From an uncultured Gammaproteobacteria bacterium (GTDB taxonomy: Bacteria > Pseudomonadota > Gammaproteobacteria > Arenicellales > CALHMG01): DNA of 41,188 bases. Shown piece by piece: positions 34,488 to 41,188 of this stretch. The notes below the pieces were generated by a model, which had not been told where the DNA came from, searched no databases, and was given only the letters and a program-made list of their open reading frames with translations. The position numbers were made by a program, and so were the translations under genes. The stretch is from the NCBI GenBank assembly GCA_938034705.1, contig CALHMG010000105.1:1-41188 (forward strand). The letters run 5' to 3'. Positions within the stretch are counted from its first letter, which is position 1; each line of letters begins with the position of its first letter.

Positions 34488-35516
34488 ATGTCAAAAATAG
34501 ACTTTGGGATTCTCATCAGAACCCAGTACGAAGCCCGGGACGACATGTCGGTGCGCTTTGACGAGATCTGCGAACAGGCTCGCGCGGCAGATCGTCTTGG
34601 CTTCGCTTCCATCGTCAAAGGTTCGCACTTCGCGGGTGCCCCGCTGCAGGATATCCAGCAGCTGCCGTTTTTGTCGCGCATCAGCGCCGAGGCCCCCAAC
34701 GTTCGACTGGTTGCGGGTATTGTTCTGCTGTCCCTGCACAAGCCGATAGATATCGCTGAACAGATCGCTAGTCTTGACGTGATGAGCAAGGGCAAGGCTG
34801 TCTTTGGGTGTGGCCTCGGTTACCGCGAGGTCGAGTTCAAGGCGTTTGGAACGACCCAGAAAGAACGCGTTAAACGCTTTGAAGAAAATCTCGAAGCGAT
34901 CAAGCGTCTCTGGGCCGAAGACGCCGTCACCATGAAGGGCTCACACTTCGAGCTTGATAACGCGTCTCTTGGAATCAGACCCGTTCAGCAACCGCGACCA
35001 CCGATCTGGATCGGCGCCAACGCCAATCCGGGCATCCGCCGTGCGGCGAGACTTGGCGACTGCTGGTACATCCCGGCGCACAACCGGGTCGACACGATCC
35101 TCGAGCAGCTGGGTATCTATCATGCGGAGCTTGAAAAGCAGGGTCGGGATCTTCCCGCCGAACAGCCGATACGGCGAGAGGTGTTCGTGGCCCCAACGCG
35201 AGAGGAGGCGTGGGCCCGCGCGGCGCCGTCTCTGGCGCTTAAGTACAGGACCTATCACGAATGGGGCCAGGACAAGGCCATGCCCAAAGGCGATGACAAT
35301 CTCGGTCAGGAAGATTTTGATGAACTGGCGCGAGATCGATTTTTCATTGGAACCCCGGATGAGGTTTCGGAAAAGCTGATTAATTTCTGCAAGCCTACCG
35401 GCGCCAATCACATCATTGTCAGCCTGCACTGGCCTGGTATGGAGCTGAACGTGACGCTCGATGCGATGCAGCTTTTTGCCGAAGAGGTCATGCCGGCGGT
35501 CAGGCAGGGGCTTTAA
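34488..35516 (+). CDS. LLM-class flavin-dependent oxidoreductase (luciferase-like)
   Basis: A 342-aa TIM-barrel protein of the bacterial luciferase/F420 family. Typical elements are FGILIRTQY at the first strand, VRLVAGIVLLSLHKPIDIAEQIASLDVMSKGKAVFGCGLGYREVEF around 71-115, and PPIWIGANANPGIRRAARLGD in the second half. These enzymes use FMNH2 or F420, often for oxygenolytic cleavage such as desulfonation. A TauD-like dioxygenase lies directly upstream, so an oxidative pathway for a sulfonate or similar compound is possible. No flavin reductase gene is nearby. Confidence 0.9.
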   Translation: MSKIDFGILIRTQYEARDDMSVRFDEICEQARAADRLGFASIVKGSHFAGAPLQDIQQLPFLSRISAEAPNVRLVAGIVLLSLHKPIDIAEQIASLDVMSKGKAVFGCGLGYREVEFKAFGTTQKERVKRFEENLEAIKRLWAEDAVTMKGSHFELDNASLGIRPVQQPRPPIWIGANANPGIRRAARLGDCWYIPAHNRVDTILEQLGIYHAELEKQGRDLPAEQPIRREVFVAPTREEAWARAAPSLALKYRTYHEWGQDKAMPKGDDNLGQEDFDELARDRFFIGTPDEVSEKLINFCKPTGANHIIVSLHWPGMELNVTLDAMQLFAEEVMPAVRQGL

Positions 35517-35572
35517 CTTCGCGTCACCACGCGCAGGCCGGCCACAGGACATGAACCATCATTTCACAGGGA

Positions 35573-37129
35573 TCAGGCGTCGTCCCATGGCCTTTGTGCG
35601 GCGGCATGTTGCGCAGCCGCGCGGCCGGAGATAAAGCATTCCGACAGATTGCCACCGGCGAGATAGACGCTGCCCCACAGACTGCCGAGTTCGCCGGCCT
35701 CGTAGAGACCCGCAATCGGTTCGCCAAATGTGTTGAGCACGCGTTGATTGACGTCGTGCACCGGACCACCCTGGGTATTTGAAATGACGGGCCAGATCTG
35801 TGCGGTATAAAACGGTGGCTGTGTTATCGGCAGCATCGTGTTCGGATGTCGCCCGTGATCGTCGTCACGCTGCTGTTCGCAAAAACGGTTCCACTTCTTC
35901 AGTTCCTCCTCGACGGTACTGACATCGGCGCCGATGTGACTGGCGAGTTCTTCAACGGAGTCTGCTTTTGTCAGAATGCCGTTTTCGACTTCTTTAAGGT
36001 TGTCAGGACTCCACTCATAGATGCTGGCATTGCGATCGTTGAAGATAGGATCTCCGAGCGGATACAGCTCGCGCCCGGCCTCGTCGATCACCAGCCATGA
36101 CGGCACCCGTGGGTGCTTCATGTTGATCGAATCATAAAACTCCATGTGCCTCTGGCCGGTGTCCTGGGAGTAGGGCGGTGACTCGTCCATATAACGTCGC
36201 CCGTTCTGATCGAGCAGGATCCAGGACTGCCTGACTGTCGGTTCGCGATAGTCGGGTGTCCAGTGGGGCAGGATTTTCATGCGAATCCCGCAGTGATAAT
36301 CCGGATCTGGATGCCTGAAGCCGTGACTGCCGTGAAAGTGCCACATGTGCCAGAGCTCGGCGCCGGCGTCCTGGGCCATGCGGATGCCGTCACCCGTGTT
36401 GCCCCGGGAGCCTGCGGGGAAAACCGGCTGCAGCTGCCAGTACTGTTCCTGCATTTTTGGATCTGCTTCAAATCCACCGCAGCTCAGGATCACGCCATGG
36501 CGCGCCTTGATGCGGCGGACATTACCGTTCTCGTCCGCACACGCGACGCCACGCACCGCGCCGTCAGGTCCCAGGATCAGGCGGCTCGCGGCAAAGCTGG
36601 TGCGTACCTCGATGTTGTCACGTTGTTCAACCTGCATCTGCACAACACGAAAAAGGTGCGGTCCTCTCGTTCTCACCCTGATCCACGGATAGTCTCGCTT
36701 GACGTCAAACCCGGGGACGTCGGCGATTTCAACAAAACCAAATGTGTCTGCCCCCGGGAACGGGTAGTTGCCTTCCCGGGTGATGTAGGTGACTTGCGCG
36801 TCGAATGGAGCCGCGAGTTCTTCGATCCACTGCGAGATGGTTGTCATCTCCTGCGCGAAGTTCTCGAGTATGTCTTCGGGCGTCCGATCTTCGTTGGTCG
36901 CTTTCAGGTACGCGAATGCCTTGTCTTTATCGTCGGCGATTCGAAGTCCGCCGCCTGCGGTGATGGATATGCCGCCCGGGTCAGGCATCTTTTCAGCGAG
37001 CAGCACCGAACACCCGGCGTCTGCGGCCGTGATTGCCGCGGCGCCACCGGCGAAACCAAAGCCCGCGACGACGACGTCGAATGTTTCATCAAACTGATCT
37101 GCGTATTTGTCCGGAATAGTGTGTGACAT
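35573..37129 (-). CDS. FAD-dependent fumarate-reductase/succinate-dehydrogenase-like flavoprotein
   Basis: A 518-aa flavoprotein. The FAD motif VVAGFGFAGGAAA starts near residue 20 with AEKMPDPGGIS after it; VILSCGGFEAD and GLYEAGELGSLWGSVYLAGGNLSECFISGRAAAQHAA complete the FAD-binding pattern. The family includes KstD-type 3-ketosteroid dehydrogenases, TcuA and fumarate reductases. It is the second such protein in the window and is only distantly similar to the 486-aa one. It is divergent from the second TauD-like gene and convergent with the LLM gene. Substrate unknown. Confidence 0.88.
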   Translation of the reverse strand: MSHTIPDKYADQFDETFDVVVAGFGFAGGAAAITAADAGCSVLLAEKMPDPGGISITAGGGLRIADDKDKAFAYLKATNEDRTPEDILENFAQEMTTISQWIEELAAPFDAQVTYITREGNYPFPGADTFGFVEIADVPGFDVKRDYPWIRVRTRGPHLFRVVQMQVEQRDNIEVRTSFAASRLILGPDGAVRGVACADENGNVRRIKARHGVILSCGGFEADPKMQEQYWQLQPVFPAGSRGNTGDGIRMAQDAGAELWHMWHFHGSHGFRHPDPDYHCGIRMKILPHWTPDYREPTVRQSWILLDQNGRRYMDESPPYSQDTGQRHMEFYDSINMKHPRVPSWLVIDEAGRELYPLGDPIFNDRNASIYEWSPDNLKEVENGILTKADSVEELASHIGADVSTVEEELKKWNRFCEQQRDDDHGRHPNTMLPITQPPFYTAQIWPVISNTQGGPVHDVNQRVLNTFGEPIAGLYEAGELGSLWGSVYLAGGNLSECFISGRAAAQHAAAQRPWDDA

Positions 37130-37342
37130 GATTCGGCCTGGCTATGAAATCCACCTTTCGATTCTAGATTGAGCCACCGGCACGAGACCTGTTCGCGCGC
37201 GCCATGCGAGACGAATTCAGACCGTCCAGGCGCCAGAAAACCGGAAAATCGGTCACGGCGGTTTGAAGTGTGAAGTCCCTCGTGGTTTCCGGATTTTCAT
37301 TTCCATACAATCAACCGCCGCCACACCCACTGGACAGTCCCC

Positions 37343-38194
37343 ATGCTCGCCAACACCCCCTTAAGCAAGGAAATCGGTTCCGAGGTCAGTGGAATCAATC
37401 TGGCCGATGATCTTGACGCGGCGACCGTTAACGCCATTCGTGATCTCTGGTCCGAGCGCCTCGTGCTGATCTTCAGAGGTCAGCATCTGGACGACGATGC
37501 ACTGATTCGTTTCAGCAAGAATTTTGGCGAGCTCGATCCGCCGGGGCCGAACCCGTATGGCAAGCCGATAAATCCGGACAACCCGCTGATCAACATCATC
37601 TCCAACATCAAAAAGGGTGATGAACCGATCGGTAATCTGGGTGACGGCGAGGCGGTCTGGCATGCCGACATGACCTACGTTGACACACCACCGAAAGGTG
37701 CGGTGCTCCACGCGCACGAGCTGCCGCCGAGTGGTGGCAATACCTATTTTGCGAATATGTATGCGGCCTACGCGGCGCTTGATGACGAAACCAAAGCGCT
37801 GATTGAAGGCAAGAAAGCGATTCACGACGGTTCACGCAACAGCGCGGGCATGTTGCGCAAAGGCTATGAGGTCATCACCGATGTGACCCAGACGCCGGGT
37901 GCACGTCAGCCGCTGGTAAGAACAGATCCAAAAACCGGTAAGCGATGTCTGTTCCTCGGGCGTCGTCCCTACAGCTACATCCTCGGGATGGACGTTGACG
38001 AGAGCGAGGCTCTGCTCGACAAACTCTGGGCACACGCAAGCGACATGCGCTTTGCGATGACCCATGTGTGGGAGATGGGGGACGTGCTGATGTGGGACAA
38101 CCTGTCCGTGCTGCACAAACGTGATGCCTTTGATCCGACAACACGACGACGTCTGCATCGAACGCAGCTTCGGGGTGACGAGGTCATCGCGTGA
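37343..38194 (+). CDS. TauD/TfdA-family 2-oxoglutarate dioxygenase, second copy
   Basis: A 283-aa Fe(II)/2-oxoglutarate oxygenase with iron ligands H107 and D109 (VWHADMTY) and H258 (VLHKRDAF), and R268-R270/R273 for 2-oxoglutarate. It is clearly distinct from the copy at 33.6 kb (different spacing and substrate loop). Its stop overlaps the next start as GTGA, so translation of the enolase-superfamily enzyme is coupled. A TACAAT hexamer at 37306-37311 may be the -10 box, but no good -35 is apparent. Confidence 0.93.
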   Translation: MLANTPLSKEIGSEVSGINLADDLDAATVNAIRDLWSERLVLIFRGQHLDDDALIRFSKNFGELDPPGPNPYGKPINPDNPLINIISNIKKGDEPIGNLGDGEAVWHADMTYVDTPPKGAVLHAHELPPSGGNTYFANMYAAYAALDDETKALIEGKKAIHDGSRNSAGMLRKGYEVITDVTQTPGARQPLVRTDPKTGKRCLFLGRRPYSYILGMDVDESEALLDKLWAHASDMRFAMTHVWEMGDVLMWDNLSVLHKRDAFDPTTRRRLHRTQLRGDEVIA

Positions 38195-39264
38195 CGCGCA
38201 TTGCCGAAGTTGAAATTCGCAAACTCGCGCTACCGCTTCACGTTCCCTACAAGCTTTCCTACAGAACCTTCACCGAGTTTGAACCCTACATAACTATCGT
38301 CAGAACCGACGACGGCGTTGAGGGGTTTGGGGAAGGGCACGTTTCGCCAGGCTCAAGCAGCGAGACCCGTGAGGGGGCGTGGGAGTACATGACCGCCCAC
38401 GCCGCGGCTCTCGTGGGTCTGGATCTTGAAGACGCTATTGCCCGAATTGACCGCGACATCAATGCGAGCCCCGTTGCGGCGACGTCAATGATGGTAGCAA
38501 TGGAGATGATTCAGGGTCACCCGCAACTGCTCGACCCGTCGCCACTTTCGATGCCGCTGCTGTCGCCGGTCAGCGGGTCTACCCGAGAAGAACTTGAACC
38601 TGAACTCGAGGGCCGCCTTGATGATGGCTTCAGGACGTTCAAGGTCAAAGTGGGTAAAGACGTTGGCAGTGACCTCGATCGACTGGCGCTGATTCAGTCC
38701 ATCGTGGGAGAGCGGGCCAGCCTGCGTACGGATGCCAATCGCGCGTACAGCGTCGACGATGCCATTACCTTTGCAACTTCAATAAACCCGGATGGAGTAG
38801 AGCTCTTTGAGCAACCCTGTCACGCCGATGACTGGGACGCGAACAGCGCCGTGGCAGAAAAATCCAGAGTTCCCGTCATGCTGGATGAGCCCATCTGCAC
38901 CGCCGCTGATATTGATCGCGCGGCAGATATCACCGGCGTCGGCTACTGCAAGGTCAAGCTCAAGCGGTTCGGCAGCATCAGTCGCCTGCACCAGGCCCTG
39001 TTGCAAATTCGTGATCGAGGCATGAGCCCGGTACTGGGCGACGGGCTTGGCGCTGAGGTGGCCTGCTGGATGGAGGCCTGTATCGCGCGCACGACCATCG
39101 ACAACGCGGGCGAGTTCAATGGTTATCTCAAGCCGGTAGATCGAATCTTTGACCTGCCGCTGGGTTTTGCAGACGGCGCGCTTGAATTTCCTGAACGCTA
39201 CGCGCCGCGTTTTGATCTGAGCCGACTCAACGACCTTTGCTCGCAGAAATTTGTCGCCTCCTGA
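38191..39264 (+). CDS. Mandelate racemase/muconate lactonizing (enolase superfamily) enzyme
   Basis: A 357-aa enolase-superfamily enzyme starting with GTG. Catalytic elements of the MLE subgroup are visible: K151-V-K153 on the second strand (TFKVKVG), metal ligands D181 (TDANRAY), E207 (LFEQP) and D232 (LDEPICT), then a Lys on the sixth strand (KVKLKRFGS, K256 or K258). The two opposing lysines fit dipeptide epimerase, N-succinylamino acid racemase or cycloisomerase activity. It is translationally coupled to the TauD-like gene. The exact substrate cannot be deduced. Confidence 0.9.
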   Translation: MTRIAEVEIRKLALPLHVPYKLSYRTFTEFEPYITIVRTDDGVEGFGEGHVSPGSSSETREGAWEYMTAHAAALVGLDLEDAIARIDRDINASPVAATSMMVAMEMIQGHPQLLDPSPLSMPLLSPVSGSTREELEPELEGRLDDGFRTFKVKVGKDVGSDLDRLALIQSIVGERASLRTDANRAYSVDDAITFATSINPDGVELFEQPCHADDWDANSAVAEKSRVPVMLDEPICTAADIDRAADITGVGYCKVKLKRFGSISRLHQALLQIRDRGMSPVLGDGLGAEVACWMEACIARTTIDNAGEFNGYLKPVDRIFDLPLGFADGALEFPERYAPRFDLSRLNDLCSQKFVAS

Positions 39265-39678
39265 ATGCAGGAGCCGTAGCTGAGGGCGCCGGGGGCGTGT
39301 TCAGACGCCGTTGCGGTTCATTTGTGATGCTTGACGTCCGCAGCCGACGTCGAAATTCACCATCCTGGAGGTGAAGCGGGTGCGCCGTGCCGGCTTCCCG
39401 ATCGTCAGGATCACACATAAGACAGTGATTAGTGGACGGGTCACGTTGGCGCCGGGTTGCTGTCTGGTGGATTGACGCGGGTTTCGCGCTGAAAACACGA
39501 TGTGAAACAGCGAACCGGGGACCAAATGGGGTTGCGGGCGGCGCACCTATAGCCAGCGCCGGGCGATAGTGATACATCTACCGGCCTGTCGATTGTCAAT
39601 CTGCGAGCCGGCTGTTCCCGAGCGAATCGGTCGCCGCGATCCCACACCTTTTTCTCGCAATAACCTGAGGAGCAACCT
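39265..39678. other. Intergenic region before the aldehyde dehydrogenase gene
   Basis: 414 bp without a convincing gene on either strand. GAGGAG at 39667-39672 with a 6-nt spacer is a strong ribosome binding site for the aldehyde dehydrogenase. I saw no terminator, riboswitch or clear promoter, though a promoter for the downstream gene should lie here. Confidence 0.55.
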
Positions 39679-41124
39679 ATGGCATTGCCTGCATACGAAA
39701 AACTTGAACTCCTGATTGATGGAGAGTTCAGACAAGGATCTACCGGAATTACAGAGCCGGTTATCAACCCTGCGACGGGCGAAAAGCTCGGCGATCTTCC
39801 CCACGCCAGTGCGGCGGACCTCGATCGTGCGATCGAATCCAGCGCTGAGGGTTTCAAAATCTGGCGATCCATGACGGCTTACCAGCGTCAGGACATCATG
39901 GAAAAGGCCGCGCGTATTCTTGAGGACAACCTCGAGACTCACGCTATCAACCTGACTCGTGAAATGGGCAAGCCGCTTGCCGAATCTCGAATCGAAATCG
40001 GCTTTGTGATTAACGCATTTCGCTGGTACGGCGAAGAGGGCAAACGCGCCTACGGTCGTATTGTCCCGTCTCGTGTTCCCGGCATGCGTCAGATGGTGTT
40101 CAAAGAGCCCGTCGGGCCTTCCTGCGCATTTGTGGCCTGGAACTTTCCAGGCGTCAACGTAGTACGCAAGGTAGCCGGCGCTCTTGGCGCGGGTTGTTCA
40201 ATGCTGATCAAGGCCAGCGAAGAGACACCCGGTACGTGCATCTCGATCGCGCGTGCGCTGCAGGAAGCGGGGCTTCCGGCCGGTGTACTCAACTGCGTGT
40301 TTGGCGTGCCTGCAGAAGTTTCCGAGCGCGTGCTGGGATCATGGATTCCGCGCAAGGTGTCCTTTACGGGTAGTGTTCCTGTCGGTAAGCATCTCGCGAA
40401 GCTGTCGGCTGACACCTTGAAGAAGTGCACCATGGAACTCGGCGGTCACTCACCGTTTATTGTCTTTGATGACTACGACATCGATAACGCTGCCGCGACG
40501 GCCGCAATGGGCAAGTTTCGCAACGCCGGCCAGGTCTGCGTTTCGCCAACGCGCTTTTACATTCAGGACAACGTGTACGATGAGTTCACGGAGAAGTTTG
40601 CCGAGAAGGCTTCCCAGCTCAAAGTCGGCAACGGTCTGGATGAGGGCGTAGAGATGGGGCCCCTGATTGAGGGTCGCCGCGTCGCCTGGATGAACAAGCT
40701 GATGGACGATGCGCGTTCTCATGGAGCCGAAGTGCTCACGGGCGGCGAAGCTCTGGAGCCCGAGGGCAATTTCTACGCCCCGACAGTTCTGAAGAACGTC
40801 CCTGAAGAATCGCTCATGATGAACGAAGAGCCTTTCGGTCCGGTTGCGCCATGCAACTCGTTCAGCAGTTTTGATGAAGTTGTCGAACGCACCAACCGTT
40901 TGCCGGTGGCGCTGTCTGGCTATGCGTTTACCTCAAGTGGTTCAAAGGCTGCGAAACTGGCTGAAGAAATCCACGCGGGCACCTTCGCGATTAACAGTCT
41001 TGCCGTATCAAGTCCGGAAACGCCTTTTGGCGGAGTAAACGAAAGCGGATACGGGTCAGAAGGCGGTATCGAAGGGCTGGAAGCATTCCAGCGCGTAAAG
41101 TTTGTCAGCGAGACCGGCCTCTAG
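39679..41124 (+). CDS. NAD(P)-dependent aldehyde dehydrogenase (succinate-semialdehyde dehydrogenase type)
   Basis: A 481-aa ALDH-superfamily enzyme that oxidises an aldehyde to its acid. All key residues are visible: N155 in AWNFPGVN, K178 in IKASEETP, the general base E253 in ELGGHSP and the catalytic C287 in NAGQVCVSP. The length and the FGGVNESGYGSEGG ending match the succinate/glutarate semialdehyde group. It has its own strong ribosome binding site and a strong terminator right after, so it is probably monocistronic. Confidence 0.94.
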   Translation: MALPAYEKLELLIDGEFRQGSTGITEPVINPATGEKLGDLPHASAADLDRAIESSAEGFKIWRSMTAYQRQDIMEKAARILEDNLETHAINLTREMGKPLAESRIEIGFVINAFRWYGEEGKRAYGRIVPSRVPGMRQMVFKEPVGPSCAFVAWNFPGVNVVRKVAGALGAGCSMLIKASEETPGTCISIARALQEAGLPAGVLNCVFGVPAEVSERVLGSWIPRKVSFTGSVPVGKHLAKLSADTLKKCTMELGGHSPFIVFDDYDIDNAAATAAMGKFRNAGQVCVSPTRFYIQDNVYDEFTEKFAEKASQLKVGNGLDEGVEMGPLIEGRRVAWMNKLMDDARSHGAEVLTGGEALEPEGNFYAPTVLKNVPEESLMMNEEPFGPVAPCNSFSSFDEVVERTNRLPVALSGYAFTSSGSKAAKLAEEIHAGTFAINSLAVSSPETPFGGVNESGYGSEGGIEGLEAFQRVKFVSETGL

Positions 41125-41150
41125 CCTGAGCGCCAGCCAAGCTGATCGAA

Positions 41151-41180
41151 AGCCCCGGCCGCGCGCCGGGACTTTTTTTT
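41151..41180 (+). terminator. Intrinsic terminator after the aldehyde dehydrogenase gene
   Basis: AGCCCCGGC (41151-41159) pairs with GCCGGGACT (41165-41173) with one mismatch around a 5-nt loop, followed by eight T residues. It lies 26 bp after the stop. Confidence 0.92.
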
Positions 41181-41188
41181 ACACCGGA

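Noticed and set aside
37306-37311. Sigma-70 promoter before the second TauD-like gene
   Set aside because: TACAAT is a fair -10 box, but no acceptable -35 hexamer lies 16-18 bp upstream.

Overview
The window is about 41 kb of GC-rich, gene-dense bacterial chromosome. It holds about 34 protein-coding genes and no tRNA, rRNA, insertion sequence or CRISPR array that I can see. The gene content suggests a free-living, probably marine gammaproteobacterium: a LuxO-type sigma-54 regulator with phosphotransfer partners, class I fumarase coupled to serB, a sulfatase, a relative of the DMSP lyase DddP, and many dioxygenases and flavoproteins for organic acids. The genus cannot be named from the sequence alone.

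Regions from left to right. (1) 1-5 kb: three glycosyltransferases and a small P-loop protein that looks like a sulfotransferase, suggesting a decorated surface glycan. (2) 5-10 kb: a DUF3604/PHP-like protein divergent from a cytoplasmic sulfatase and a TIM-barrel isomerase-like protein, plausibly for use of sulfated organic compounds. (3) 10-12.5 kb: a small membrane protein, a PhyH-type dioxygenase and an AhpD-like protein. (4) 12.5-19.3 kb: a tightly coupled molybdenum hydroxylase operon (large subunit fused to a CoxG-like domain, FAD subunit, 2Fe-2S subunit) with an acyl-CoA ligase, then an enoyl-CoA hydratase. (5) 19.3-23 kb, opposite strand: a hydroxyacid dehydrogenase, a TcuA-like flavoprotein and a DddP-like M24-fold protein. 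(6) 23.5-26.1 kb: the most unusual locus. An exported protein with 18 CNPC motifs surrounds a single c-type haem site (CATCH). It is followed by an intrinsic terminator, an exported SUMF1/FGE-fold protein and a His-rich protein of unknown function. (7) 26-27.5 kb: an SDR and a transglutaminase-like (C93-type) lipoprotein. (8) 27.7-30.6 kb: a signalling island with a pseudo-receiver-HPt protein, a LuxU-like HPt protein and a LuxO orthologue. The pseudo-receiver-HPt gene has an excellent sigma-54 promoter and an upstream LuxO-box-like dyad. (9) 30.6-33.5 kb: fumarase and serB. (10) 33.6-41.2 kb: two TauD-family dioxygenases, an LLM flavin oxidoreductase, a fumarate-reductase-like flavoprotein, an enolase-superfamily enzyme and an aldehyde dehydrogenase ending in a strong terminator.

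The best candidates for undescribed biology are the CNPC-repeat haem protein/SUMF1/His-rich locus, the LuxO circuit that appears to drive a degenerate phosphorelay protein instead of a small RNA, and the DddP-like protein whose metal site is intact but whose catalytic base position appears changed. Function assignments come from motif reading and family knowledge; no searches were run.
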